Assembly: GCA_016169945.1 (NCBI GenBank)
Contig: JADLSH010000363.1
Coordinates: 1,302,001-1,366,000, forward strand
DNA length: 64,000 nucleotides
Direction of reading: 5' to 3'
Source of the DNA: Trachythela sp. YZ-2020
Taxonomy: Eukaryota > Cnidaria > Anthozoa > Malacalcyonacea > Clavulariidae
A model generated the notes under the pieces. It saw only the letters and a list, made by a program, of their open reading frames with translations. It had not been told where the DNA came from and made no database searches. The translations under genes and the position numbers were made by a program. Below are positions 12,718 to 24,744 of the stretch, piece by piece. Every line of letters starts with the position of its first letter. The stretch's first letter is position 1.

Positions 12718-13081
12718 TATCTCCAGACGTGTTTACTCTCTGGCAGGGGGACCAGCTGCCCCTCCAGAAAAATTGAAAGTCAAATTTTCAACCCAAGTCG
12801 GGCAATATGCTTGTTGTTAATCAACACAACGAAATCATTCACATTCATTCGAAGACTTGCTTATATACCAAGAAAGAGCGGAAGACTCGAACCATCTGTG
12901 ACTCGAACAAGTATATGTGATTACCTGTATGCATGTGTGTGAGTGTGTGCGTCGGGAGGGGGGGGGGGGGGGGTAAGGTTGAATAAAAAGTCGGGCATTT
13001 CTGATGTCAGTTGCAAAAAAGGCAAAAATATTTCATTGTCTACTCATTTTATAATTTTAATATCAAATCACATTCAGGGCA

Positions 13082-16000
13082 TTACAATATCTGAAAACAG
13101 AACACCCAACAGTAATCATCTACAGTGTAGTTTTCATCATGTTTTTTCTCAAGCAATTTCCACTTCTTTGCATTGCACAGTTCGTCTATTTTCGCGGCAT
13201 AGCCGTAGGCCAGATCTTCCCAAATCGATCCTCGGATTGTGAAGCAAACCAAACCTCTGGGTTTTACAGCATAAACAAGATCATCGAACCCCTTGCCCTT
13301 CACATGACCACGTGTCATCACCCCCACGCATGTGGCAATATCGTACTGGTCGGCGGCCACTCCAAGTTTCTTGCACCCCTCCGATGCCATTTCCCCCTCG
13401 GTGAGTGTCGTGTACACCTCCTTCTCCTTGGCTTTGACCAACATCTCTGCACACAAGTCAACTCCGTCGATATTCTTGTAGCCTCGTTTGTTTAATTCTT
13501 GACCGACAAGCCCAGAGCCACAGCCGAGATCAAGAATGCGAGTATCCATATCGTTGCTATAGCCAAGGGCTTGGAGGTGTTTACACAGAAGCTCAACAGT
13601 TACAACTGGTCCTCCATAATTCAAATCATCACTCACGGTCTGAGAGTTAAAAGTAACAAAATTGAAAATTGTATAGATTTAATAGTCGCAACGTAAGCTT
13701 GGTTATACCCGTGCTTCGTTATACCATAGGGGGGAAGGACGGCATTCAATTCTATCTGTAGTGTGGGCCACTTTGTATCTATCCCCCTACCCATTCTGGA
13801 AGACAGATTGCCCCCAACCCTCATATATTTATCCAAATGCTGTTTGTATATTTATTCAAAAACCCAATTGTAGGCCTACAAATTTTGAGACACTCTTTTT
13901 AGTGGTTGAGCAATAATTCACCAGTTGCACCGTATGCGTCCACGTGTACTTGGCGCATGATCAAAATGTAACCCAACCCCAAACACAGCAAAGTACGAAC
14001 ATGAACTTGTGTAGTTCGTTCACTGCGCTAATTTTACTGGGACCATATTCTACGCTGGGACGGTTGAAAAAGGCTGTGCGCGATGACAATTTCCAAAATA
14101 TGTATGAATTAATATCGTCGTATAACAATGTCAACGGGAGTCTGCGTTTATCGATTTTACGACAACTTACGGCGTCTGTAAAGCACAGCTGTAAATGCAA
14201 GAATGGTCTGTCAATTAATCGAAATTTTGGTAATATTTTTCATATATACTATCTAAACCAAGCCAGGGTTGCTTGTGATAATACCGTGATTTTACCACGT
14301 TCACAGTCAACGAAAATGAATGATCTCGGCTTTCAATTAGAGTAGTTTCGTCGATTGTTGAAAGATAATGTTTCAAAGATACGTATCCAGGAGTGAAAAC
14401 GCTATCCAACGGTTTAAAAGTCACAACGTCTTTCAAATGTTCTTGCATTGTGCGCGTGCCTTGGAACCAATTGGCAAATACACCACCGCTTGTTCGTCGG
14501 ATTTTCAAGACTTTTGAGCGAATTTTCATGGATTTTTAGGGACTTTTTGGAGATTTTGCCGGATTCAGGGACTTTTTTACTTTCGAAAATCCTCTATCAT
14601 ATCAACGATAGACGCTGGTCATAGCTTGTATTAATATAAGCGAGATCCTTTAAGCCCTCGAGATCCTTTAAGTTCGATACTTGTACCTGTTTCAGTTTAC
14701 AACACTAAAAATTACCTTGCTGCAAACAACTAGTCCAAAAACAATAAGAAACAGCTTTATCTTGTTGAAATTCCTTGTTTTAATTATGCTTGAGAGTTAG
14801 TAAGGTTGAAGTTTCAGCATTAAGTATGATAACTGGGAAATATGCTTGTTGGAGACTATTTTTTCACATTGTGAAAAGTATCGGAAGCGACGGATACCAG
14901 CGTTAATAATACTCACTTCCGGTATCGAAAACGGAATCTTTTTACCATTTTTGGTATCGAAATAGGTATCAGTATAAGCCGATACCAATTTTCAAGTACT
15001 CAGTATCGGTATCGAAATACAAATCCTGGTATCGCCCAGCACCACCTGACACTGGATTGGACTGGACCTTGGACTAGACTTTGGACTTTCAAATTGTATT
15101 TCGTTTTACGATTTTCGCTGATTTTCTATAATTATAGTTGACAACAACGAAAACGAGGTTTAATGCCTCGAAAGGACAACTTGCCGTATAAATGTAATGC
15201 CAATTCATGAGCGCAATGTATCTAATACAGTAATACTAATAGACCAATATTTTTTTTCTATTTTCGAAACCTTTGCTTTTTATAATTTATATAAATGGTA
15301 TTCAACCATAAGAACCAATGTTAAAATTACTTGTTTCGAACCATTCGAATCAGTAACAGGGTAGACATTTGCCCAACTGCCTTTAAATTTAACTGCAAAA
15401 GTAGAGGGCGGCATAGGCCGTGTTTTGATAAGACCGCAAATCAAATTGAATATATAAACACCGTAAGCTGCCTACTACACAACTAACAAGCGGTCCAAGC
15501 TCTGTGACTATGTGTGCAGGTTTGGATATCGGAGAAATACTCGGTTAAAGAAATAAGTGAATCAATTTGACTTTTAGGGACAGCAGGGAAAATGTCAAAT
15601 TCACAAGAGGCTCCATCAATAGGGTAGTGTGCCGATAGAGCTCATCATTTTAAACATTTTGGTGTTTGTTTCATAAAAATCGGTGCAGGCAAGAGAAAGA
15701 GTGAGAAAAATAATGCCTAAAAATCAAATTGATTCACTATAATACATTGTCGGACTTTATACGTTACTATATATATTTAAAAAACTCATTAATAATTCAT
15801 GAGGAAAACACAAAGAAAAATCATGACCGTATCGTGGTTTTATATGTGATAAAAAATCCTCCTGATTTACATAAACTTTAGCTTCGATTTTCTCGGCTTA
15901 GACAACGTTATTTTTCAAAATTACTACGCCAACGAACTTACCAGTCTTGCCAAATGGTGATCGTTTTTTAAGCTATTCAAAACACTCGCAGAACGTGTTT

Positions 16001-17745
16001 TATCAGATATAAAACACTCGGCTTCGTCTCGCGTTTTATATCTGATAAAACACTCCTGCTCGTGTTTTAAATACGACTTACTTTATAATTACTCCCGTCA
16101 AATTTAGGTCATTCCGTTGGCGTCGGACCCGCCTTTATATAATGCATATGTATTTCATCTACTATTTAATAAGATTTGGACTAGTCCAAAGGCAAAGTAT
16201 TAAATGTTATAAGTCCGACAATGTTGTGAATCAATTCGATTTTAAGGCATAATCTATTTCACTATTTCTTGATATCCAAACCACACACAGAGCTTGGGCC
16301 GCTTTCACGCCACGTTTTCGATTTGATTTGTTGTATTTTCAAAACACGGCCTATGCTGCCTTCTACATTTACAAGATGTTTTTTTCTGCATCTCACTCGA
16401 TTGAAATTGATGTAGAAATTCCTGTCGGAGGACTTAGAGTTGCGTTTTTCGCAACCGTTCCCGTTCAGGGGCCGGTTGTTCAAAAGCCGGTTAACTTAAT
16501 CCTGGGTTAGTGGTAACTTTCATACAAGTTTCCCGACATCGGTTATATTAATATGAATACTTTTTTCTATCAACCTTGTACTGGGCGATAGACGTTTTTG
16601 TTTATATAGTTTTGAAATAAACAAACATGTAGAAGTATACAAACCAGAACAGCAGATTAAAATTTAACCCGGGGTTAGCGTTAACCGGCATTTGAACAAC
16701 CGGCCCCAGGTCTAAAATATTGTATATAATATTTCACTCGAAATATCCATCCACCAAAACCTTCTACATTTACAGTAGTTGGGCAAATGCGTTCGAAGCA
16801 AGTAATTTAGAAGCAAAGCAAAGGTTTCGAAACGATATAAATAATAAATTTGGTCTATTATTGTATTAGATACATTGCTCTGCATTGGCATTGCGTTCCT
16901 GCATTGCCATTAATACGTTAGTACAGCGAGTACTAGTAATTCCAAGGGCGTTTTCTATATTGTATTTGCAGCACGATATTTGGCAGACCTGACGGCAAGT
17001 TGTCCTTTCGAGGCATTAAACCTCGTTTTCGTTGTTTTCAACTATAATTATGCCAAATGAGCGAATATCCTAATTAACAATTAGACTTTGAGCTCAAGAT
17101 TTCTATGAGGTGAAAGTTGATGAGGGCGAAACCCGAATGAACTATCATCTCATAGAAATCGAGAGCGGTAATCTAATTGTTTTAGTAGAAACCAGCAAGA
17201 AAACAGTATTTCAAAACGTTTTTCATAATTTACTGAAATAAATTCGTTAAAAATCGCGCCGAGGAGATGGCTATTTCGCTACTCGCTATCTAACGACAAT
17301 TATATAGCGAGTAGCGTAGCCAATCAAATTACAGGATTTGCAATAGTATATACTAGTATGATTCTACTAAAACAAAATAGAACTTGAAATTCCAAAGTCA
17401 AGTCCAAAGTCCAGTTTTGAAATTTCATCGCGCAGCTTTTTTGAACCGGCCAAGTAAATTTTACACGCCACACCGCTCACAATTTAACGAAAAAGTGTAG
17501 ACAGGGTAAAAATTAGCGCAGTGAACGAACTACACAAGTTCATGTTCAATAGTACTTTATAATGCTTGTGTGCGGCATTGGCCTAATTGTTATTTCGCAG
17601 TATACACGCAATGTATTAAATACGAACAAACCTTATCATAAGTGTCACTGAAATCCGCATAGAGTTTCCTGCATTCTTCTACCTCGCTTTCCACGTTTAA
17701 CGCTTTACAACCGTCATAGAACCCATCGAATTTTGCTTCGCTCAT
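13082..17745 (-). CDS. METTL27-like methyltransferase, copy B (2 exons)
   Basis: Same two-exon structure as the other copies. Exon 1 is 17745-17632 (ATG at 17745, 38 codons to ..SDTYDK). Exon 2 is 13639-13082, phase 0, beginning TVSDDLNYGGP. Predicted length is 223 residues. It has LDLGCGSGLVG (SAM motif I), GVDLCAEML, CVGVMTRGHV and KPRGLVCFTIR; the PR in place of the PG of copy A is shared with copy C. Nearly identical to copy C (ends EKKHDENYTVDDYCWVFCFQIL, with S for H in C), so B and C separated recently. The 4-kb intron is occupied by a long inverted-repeat element. Function is inferred from the fold only. Confidence 0.85.
14215..14529 (-). other. Unrecognised open frame in the inverted-repeat element
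   Basis: About 100 codons including FANWFQGTRTMQEHLKDVV and FTPGYVSLKHYLSTIDETT. Unit C conserves most of it (26595-26340) with few changes, but the 3' continuation differs. The upstream opposite-strand frame 14040-14230 (NFQNMYELISS, LRLSILRQL) is also conserved in C. I do not recognise either protein. They could be captured exons or transposon remnants, and similarity between B and C only reflects the recent duplication. Confidence 0.3.
16374..16759. mobile_element. Insertion specific to unit B with 15-bp target duplication
   Basis: The 15-mer CCTTCTACATTTACA occurs on both sides (16359-16373 and 16760-16774). Unit C (29041-29056) and unit A (near 4798) lack the insert. A duplication this long fits LINE-driven retroposition. 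Inside is a nested near-palindrome with ends CAGGGGCCGGTTGTTCAAA (16466) and its complement (to 16709). No coding sequence recognised. Confidence 0.7.
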
Positions 17746-17988
17746 GATTGTCCGTGTTAATGTAATTCTGCAAACGAGTCTCGGTCTATATTTTAGAGTC
17801 GGGATGGTGTGACTATTTAGCAATCAGTATCACGCCCATCACCAAACCACAACAATAACAGCATTCTATGCTAAATATGCATGGTTTCATTACATTATAA
17901 GTGGTTTGCATAATTTAAAGACAAAGAGATTTTTGTCATGTCATGTTGAATAAATGGAATTATGGACATATGGTCCATCCGTTTGCAC

Positions 17989-18832
17989 TGTCACAGTGAT
18001 TTGTGTTTCCCCGTGAAATCTGTTTTCCCTCGGAACAAAGTTCCCTATGATGACCGGAACTTAATACCTATTGCATTGCTGGCATTATTATTAGCATGAC
18101 AAAATTACTGGATGCTGATTGGTTGAGAGGAGTACAATTATTTCATTAATTGTACTGCAGTACAATTAATGATTTTCCGGCTCGTCCAATTTTGGCAAAA
18201 TTTCCAAACATCACGAGTACTATTACAGTCGATTTCATCAAACTTTTGCCAAAATATTCCGAAGTTCGTTCCGAACTTCGCAAATTCGTTGCGAAGTTCA
18301 AAAGTTCATAATGAATTCACAAACAGTTTGTAAACTGAGCATTTGATTGGCTACCTTTTTAGTAGCCAATCAGAGGGTTTGTTTACAAACCTGCTTGTGA
18401 ATTCATTATGAACTTTTGAACTTCGCAACGAATTTGCGAAGTTCGGAACGAACTTCGGAATATTTTGGCAAAAGTTTGATGAAATCGACTGTAATCCCTA
18501 ATTGTACTCGCCATCGCATGATAACCTATACTAATACACGAATCGCGAAATTCGGCTGCGCATCCAAATGACGCGTTCTGAGTCGGGCAAAAATCGCAGT
18601 TTAAGAAAAACATGTAGCTGTGACTGGATGATTTAAAATATGCGTATTAAAGTATTCAAATGTTCAGTCATGCATTCGTGTTTTTATTGTTGTGATATGT
18701 AATCACGAATGCATGACTGAACATTTGAATACTTTAATACGCATATTTTAATTAAGTTCCGGTCATCATAGGAAATTTTATTCCGAGGGGAAACAGATTT
18801 ATTTTCACGGGGAAACACAAATCACTGTGACA
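17989..18832. mobile_element. Foldback element (unit B)
   Basis: Ends TGTCACAGTGATTTGTGTTT and exact complement. Inside, a second long hairpin pairs 18180-18335 (ACTTTTGCCAAAATATTCCG, GAACTTCGCAAATTCGTTGC) with 18375-18500, and a third pairs 18640-18690 with 18695-18745 (ACGAATGCATGACTGAACAT). Unit A reads through the site (TTTGCGCAACACTTA near 7615). Unit C carries the same element. Confidence 0.85.
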
Positions 18833-20261
18833 ACGCAACACTTAGCTTATTACATTGATTGATCGGAATGTTCCAAAACTTGACCCTCACTCGATTCCTT
18901 GTTGGTACGTTACGATACGATACGTTTGATGTGGAAAACGGCCTCTAAAACAACGTAATAACGTAGCATTTTATTTTGTGTCGAAGTTAGCCTGCGTAGC
19001 AGCCGGTTAATTTGGGGGGAGGATTTGCTATGCGGGCGAGGAAAGAAACCAAATGTCGAAGTCACTATTAGTTCTACCGGAGTGTTCCAACGTAGAATGC
19101 GTCATCTGGATGTGCAGTCGACACTATGAATTAGCTTATAAGTATCAGCGACTAAGCTGAACACACAAGCAGTATATACAGAAACAAACGCTTTTTAAGA
19201 TTTTTTATTAACTTAAATTTAAATATTCAATTTCTCTTCATATTAATATTTTATCCATAGTTCTGCTTACAGAAGAGTTATTCTTATACAGTATACAGTT
19301 ATATATCTTTCCATTTCAATTCTATTTCACATACATGATACAATAATATTTATCTTTATTTACAATTAAACTATTTCAATCTTACAATTATATTGGCTCT
19401 CCATGACGGAGGGGTTATCCGCATATTGCCTTCAACAAGACATTTCATTGGTTTAGGTATATAATAGGTCGCATTACTCAAAACAAAGCCTACAATAGCC
19501 TTCCTAAATTCCAATCAGGGGAACAACTGCTGTTCAATACTGTGGCAAAATAACTGGCGGGTTTATTGAAGGTGCGGGGAGTCGCTTCCCTTTCCTGAGC
19601 CTTTTAAAACTCCCAGACAATACAGTCATCGTTTGACCCCCCCCCCCCCCCCCACCATACCATAGTGCGATTATATGGGCGAATTTTCTAATCCTACACT
19701 GTAAAGTTGGTAGAAAAGTGGATCTGTGCTAACTATTTTTTCTTGGTTAAAACTACCAATTGTTTTTGATCAATGCGCAAATGAATTGGTTGTTTTAACC
19801 TTAAATGTTTGCAGTGTTATACCAAGCGAGATATCGAGTAGTGAGATCTCGCCTACGAGGGATAGCCCTCCAGGCATATATAAACGAAACTAATGTTTAG
19901 TTAGAGGCCTAGGTGGACCAGTCCTTTGTGTAGGGTTCATATATACACCGCCTTCAGCCTGACGCATGCGAGAGACATGATACATCTTTGTCTCACGTCC
20001 TCGCGAGGTAAAATTCTCAGCAAAAACCACGCGCACACGAGAGAATGTGGCTGATCAAACGGCCTTGCGAGCTCGTTACCTCGGCCGAGAGCACTCGTGT
20101 GCGGAAGGCTTTAGTAGATGGTTTCGAATACGCGAAAAACCTAATCGTGAGGTAGGCACTTCAGACACTAATGTGAAGACAAGCGAAGCTGTTAAGCTGT
20201 TCAAATTCATTTCTATTTCAAAAGTTACCTGACCACACAATTTCGTATTCTGCTTTGACAT
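18833..20261. other. Spacer of unit B
   Basis: Near-identical to 31321-32745 in unit C. A poly-C run lies at about 19636-19652, missing in C where the surrounding 40 bp has point changes. No gene or RNA recognised. The right part probably contains the 3' untranslated region of the PLEKHH tail. Confidence 0.5.
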
Positions 20262-20691
20262 TCAAATCAATCCAGCACCAGGGACCATAGGCCATTCAGC
20301 GCTTTCCATGTCCCACACTTTGATATTTTTCTCCGCCGCAGCACTTGTTTTCTTCGCCGTACATGCGACATCAAATGTCAAGCCTTGCTGGCGGACTATC
20401 GCGTTGATGTAACTTGCGATAAGCAGTGTGATCTCGAGGATCTGAGAGCGAAAAGTGGATGAGAAATAAGTCAACTTGTAGTTACGATTGTACTGTACAT
20501 AGCGTTGTTAAATATAAATTAAAATTTTAAGCACAGTTGAATAGCTATGCATTTGCATAACACCACAAATATGTCAAAACAATGAGTGACTGGATGGCAT
20601 GGAGAACAGTGGGATTTTCAAAACAATGAAAAGACAATGGTACATTCCGATCACTGAATCGTGACTGAATGCACTATTGTTATGCCAAGCC

Positions 20692-20847
20692 TTAAAGGCT
20701 CTTTTCCACTCATCGTAAAACCAACTCGCAAACTCGCTGGGAGTTCTTGCATGTAATTAAAATAAACTGCCGAGCATTGTGATTGGATGAAAGTACTCGC
20801 AGCGAGTTTGCGAGTTGGTTTTTGCGACGAGTGGAAAAGAGCCTTAA
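20692..20847. mobile_element. Palindromic MITE (units B and C)
   Basis: Arms TTAAAGGCTCTTTTCCACTC and complement ending GAGTGGAAAAGAGCCTTAA, with GCAAACTCGCTG hairpin within. Also at 33168-33322 in unit C. Absent from unit A (10240 region). Confidence 0.8.
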
Positions 20848-20914
20848 GTGCTATACAAAGGCATTACAGGCATGTAGCAAAAACACTCCCTACAAGGTCG
20901 TTCCAACAAGCCAA

Positions 20915-21064
20915 CGCCTCTCCTCCTGGCCTCTCCCATCTCCTCCTGGCCTCTCCCTGGCCTCTCCTCCTGGCCTCTCCTCCTGGCCTCTCCTCCTGGC
21001 CTCTCCTCCTGGCCTCTCCTCCTGGCCTCTCCTCCTGGCCTCTCCTCCTGGCCTCTCCTCCTGG
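20915..21064. repeat. Minisatellite CCTCTCCTCCTGG (unit B)
   Basis: Roughly eleven 13-bp units between PLEKHH tail exons. In unit C (33389-33502) there are fewer units and several have CCCCTGG in place of TCCTCCTGG. The Ser/Pro/Leu or Arg/Glu/Gly-rich open frames on both strands are artefacts of the repeat. Confidence 0.92.
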
Positions 21065-21554
21065 AAATTCCATAGATTATCTGCTCTATTGAACATCGCC
21101 ACTTTGAAGTCGTACCGAAATATGAGTGTGTGACGTACTGATGTCAACCCGGAACACAGAATATCATAGTATATATAAAAGGGTTTCACTAAGCGCTATC
21201 GTGCAGCAGATGGTGGTCAACAACCAGCAGTTATCAGAATGAAAAAATAATGCTAATGTTTTTTATTTTAGGTAATAGTCTTGTATTTGGTGGTAAATAA
21301 ATAGAATTGAAAGAAGCAAAATTTCTGAAGTTGACCACCATTTGCTGTAACGCTTATTGAAACCTACGAATGCAGTATATTACCAACCTTTCCTCTTGGC
21401 ATTACAAACAACAGTCTCTCTGTTCCAAGTTCGCTTTGTCCCGAATCTTTCGGAGTCGTTTTATTCACGACTAACATGAAGTCTTCTTTCCAGCCACCAA
21501 ATGTAACCACTGATCTGTAATTGTACTTGAACACTGGATTCTAAACAAATGAAC

Positions 21555-22220
21555 AAAAATACAGTGTTGTGGTGGGATGTTGCTGGTACATACAGTGGTT
21601 AGTGCATGTACATTTTATCTCTGCGAAAGGGGAACGATTCCTAGTATGCAATTCTCTGATTATAATTCCCCTCAAATGCATGCGAGAAGAGCACCCCCAG
21701 TTTAAGTGGCTGCCAAACACTACGGAATTTCTCCGAGTACTTAAGTTTCCTCCTGTAATAACACTGGACCAAGAAGAGACCTCTAAGTAGAACAGCCTAA
21801 AACTGATAGTCAAAGCTATCCAGCAAGGCCGGATTTTGATGTAAACGCTGGGGGAGGTAGAAATGTTTTTTAGGGGAGGTGCAGTGCTTCGAGCCCAGCC
21901 TCCCTGGGAGTGATGTCCCCCCCCCCTATATATCTGTATCAATGTATTTATGAATTATGACCATATAACTCATCCAATTGACATTGTGTTTGATCGAACT
22001 TGGTAAGTTGGTTTTAATGGTTTTGTTATTATTGAATTTTAAGTTTTTACTTTAATCCATCATTTCACTTTTCTCAAGGGAAGGTGCATGAATTTCCAGA
22101 GGAGGTGCAAAAATTTCCAGGGGAGGTGCAAAATGATCTCAGGGGAGGTGCGCACCTCCCAACACCTCCCCTCAAAATCCGGCCATGCTATCCAGCATAA
22201 ATAAAGTTAGTTTAGTTCAA
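21555..22220 (+). mobile_element. SINE split by a hAT MITE (unit B)
   Basis: A tRNA-derived SINE of the family also seen at 39700 and 44530: GGGAACGATTCCTAGTATGC is a decayed B-box region, followed by AACTGATAGTCAAAGCTATCCAG. It is interrupted at 21824-22187 by CAAGGCCGGATTTTGATG..AAAATCCGGCCATG, flanked by the exact 8-bp duplication CTATCCAG (21816-21823, 22188-22195), then resumes CATAAATAAAGTTAG. The same nested pair is in unit C (hAT 34262-34620). Unit A keeps only the hAT right part and SINE tail at about 10280-10400. Confidence 0.85.
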
Positions 22221-22739
22221 GCTGCGGATATAAAACAGTGGTGTTGCATTCTTACCATTTTCGCGACATCAAGAATACTAATGCATTCTTCTTCCACCGC
22301 CAACCACACTTCTTCCAAATTTTCCGAAGCCGAGTCTCGTTTTCTCGACACAATACAACGTTTCTTATAAGAAGACGTTTAAAGAATTACGATTTTGATG
22401 AAGAGTTAAACTCGGACAAACGGTTTAATACTTTGTTAAAGAAACCATGGCTATCGAACAATAAAGCCAAAACTATAAAACGACTTTCTTATTAGAAACA
22501 TTTAAATTGTTGTGTGTATAAACACAAAACTCTCTGTCGTTCACTCGTTCTTTATTTTCTCTCTGTACGCACGCGTACGTACGCAAAATGACGTCACACG
22601 AATACTAATTACTTCTAATCCTGTACGTACGCGTCATATGGCGGGAAAATACGAACACCCTATGACGTCATCACTCTAAACATATCCTGAATACTAATTA
22701 CTTCCGATCCCATATGGGGGGGTTAACCTACCAATACGT

Positions 22740-23772
22740 TAAACGACTCGCTCCTTTTACAATCTGACTTAGACAATTTATCATCATGGTCTAAGACATG
22801 GGACATGGACTTCAACGAGACAAAGTGTAACATAGTGTCATTTACTAGAAAGCACCACCCAATTATTCAATCATATACACTTAATGGAACCGAGCTACAA
22901 AGAGTCAACCAACAGAAGGATCTTGGAATTCTTATAACCAGCTCTATGCACTGGCAAAGTCACGTGGCTCTCAAAGGCAAACCGTACACTCGGGTACATT
23001 CGCCGTTGTTCCGCGGAAATTGGTAGCTTAAACGCTCGTCGCACTCTCTACATCAGTCTAGTAAGATTTTTGTTTTCGTACGGATCCCAATTGTGGACTC
23101 CTCAGTACTGAAACTACCGTTTCGCACTAAAGTTTCATATCAACAGCGACTGTTAAAGCTCGATCTTTTACCAATAACTTACTGGCTCGAAATTCTTGAC
23201 TTGGTTTTATATTTTCGTACACTAAAAGGAGAAATTTTTCCCGATAACAACGGCATGGTCAAGATTAAACAACAAACTCGTTCTACACGTCAAAATAACA
23301 CTCGGACAGGTGTTCTTACGGAGATACCTCGCGCTAAAACAGTATCCTTCCAGAACAGTTTTTTTGTCCGCACAAGTAGAATTTGGAACAGTCTAACACC
23401 TGATGAAAGGGCTTGTCTCAAAGCGCTGCTACTTTTAAATGTAGTCTCACGAGAAAATATAATGGGCTACTTAGAGATGTCTATGACCCGGACACCGCTA
23501 TAACTTTTAAATCAAACTGCGTGAAATGTCATGTAAATAGAAATCTAGATCGCGTTCTTCAAAAACAGTGTTGTTTTTAACTTAAATGTAACCAGTGATG
23601 TAAATTAGAAATGTTCAGGGCTCATCGTAATTGGCTCCGGTGGACATTTATCCTACGGAGCTGTGATGGTAACCCAGCCATGTCTCCAGTGTATGTAGTG
23701 TCAGTAATGTAAAGTTGTATGTTAGTAATGGTAAAGTATTTTAAATAAAAAAATTTTAAAAAATAAAAAAAT
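22740..23772 (+). mobile_element. LINE fragment, reverse transcriptase C-terminal part (unit B)
   Basis: Twin of the fragment in unit A. It preserves a join that A has lost, WSKTWDMDFNETKCNIVSF, and at its end keeps FVRTSRIWNSLTPDERACLKALL, the WNSLP-like motif common at LINE ORF2 C-termini. Stops and frameshifts remain at about 23024-23095. An A-rich tail lies near 23750. Confidence 0.8.
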
Positions 23773-23914
23773 TTAACCCATTGAGCTGCAATGTCATTTT
23801 ACTCTGTCTAACGCCTTTTACTTGTCAAGGGAAGGGTCTTGCACATTATTGGGAACTCTTTATCGACCGACGTACAAGCGCTGTATTTACGATCAGTTGT
23901 TTCAAATGTAAATA

Positions 23915-24392
23915 CCGTATTTATTCTAATTAACGCCAACTATCTAGTAAACGCCCCACTTCAATTAACGCCCCCTCAACCTACAGAAATTTCTATTAAA
24001 CGCCTCTCTCTAATAAACGCACCCCCTCGAGAAGATAAAACGCTAAAAGTCAACGTTTCATATTTCAACGTTTTATTTCATTCACATTAACTTGACAACA
24101 TGAGGTTTTTTGTAGAGCAATGACTGTTCGTACTCGAATTCAAAATGAGTATATTAATCTTTAATGCGGGTCAGTTCTTCTTGGAGAATCCTTGCAAACG
24201 TTTTTGACTTGGTCCACCTATCACTTCCTTTTCCCACAAACTTCTACTTCAACGATGTTTCCTTGCGAAGCATTAAGAAATGTTGCCACTAATGAACTTG
24301 TGAAATAGACGCCTCTCTCTATTAAACGCCTCTCCCTAATCCGAAGTCATTTTTTTAATAAACGCCCAGGGCGTTAATTAGAATAAATACGG
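23915..24392. mobile_element. TA-flanked MITE at right end of unit B
   Basis: Same element as 12238-12717, ends CCGTATTTATTCTAATTAA and GAATAAATACGG with TA on each side. Immediately beyond it unit C begins (GCAGGGGGACCAGCTGCCCC at 24418, as at 12744). Confidence 0.85.
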
Positions 24393-24744
24393 TATCTCCA
24401 GACGTGTTTACTCTCTGGCAGGGGGACCAGCTGCCCCTCCAGAAAAATTGAAAGTCAAATTTTCAACCCAAGTCGGGCAATATGCTTGTTGTTAATCAAC
24501 ACAACGAAATCATTCACATTCATTCGAAGACTTGCTCATATACCAAGAAAGAGCCGAAGACTCGAACCATCTGTGACTCGAACAAGTATATGTGATTACC
24601 TGTATGCATGTGTGTCAGTGTGTGTGTCGGGGGGGTTAAGGTTGAATAAAAAGTCGGGCATTTTCAGTGTCAGTTGCAACAAAGGCAAAAATATTTCATT
24701 GACTAGTCATTTTATGATTTTAATATCAAATCACATTCAGGACA

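Larger units (their letters stand above)
13997..17547. mobile_element. Large inverted-repeat element in METTL27 B intron
   Basis: Outer ends are complementary: GAACATGAACTTGTGTAG at 13997 and its complement ending at 17547, followed by GTTCGTTCACTGCGCTAATT on both arms. Further in, 15076-15185 (ACGAGGTTTAATGCCTCG..GACAACTTGCCG) pairs with 16990-17070, and 15350-15430 (GGCGGCATAGGCCGTG) pairs with 16340-16375. The left arm is interrupted at about 14099-15056 by a segment with open frames I cannot name. Equivalent elements lie at 25682-30048 (C) and, rearranged, in A. No transposase recognised. Confidence 0.65.
20262..22363 (-). pseudogene. PLEKHH 3' fragment, tail B (three FERM exons)
   Basis: Contains the last three exons of the PLEKHH gene in order: 22363-22256 (..EEVWLAVEEECISILDVAKM), 21540-21388 (NPVFKYNYRSVVTFGGWKED..MPRGK) and 20441-20262 (ILEITLLIASYIN..PGAGLI, stop). 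All have intact splice sites and frames and are almost identical to the exons of the complete gene. Immediately upstream of the first exon similarity to the true gene stops and LINE-type sequence follows. This is a gene tail without a head: coding for under 150 residues of the FERM F3 lobe, with no start codon seen. It could be a read-through 3' exon set or simply debris. Confidence 0.88.

Noticed and set aside
20047..20261. Open frames on both strands conserved in units A, B and C (ALRARYLGREHSCAEG and the antisense)
   Set aside because: Located in probable PLEKHH 3' untranslated sequence. Conservation is only that of the duplication, and no known domain is seen.
20916..21064. Regularly spaced repeats as a CRISPR array
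   Set aside because: Units are contiguous 13-mers without spacers, in a eukaryotic intron.
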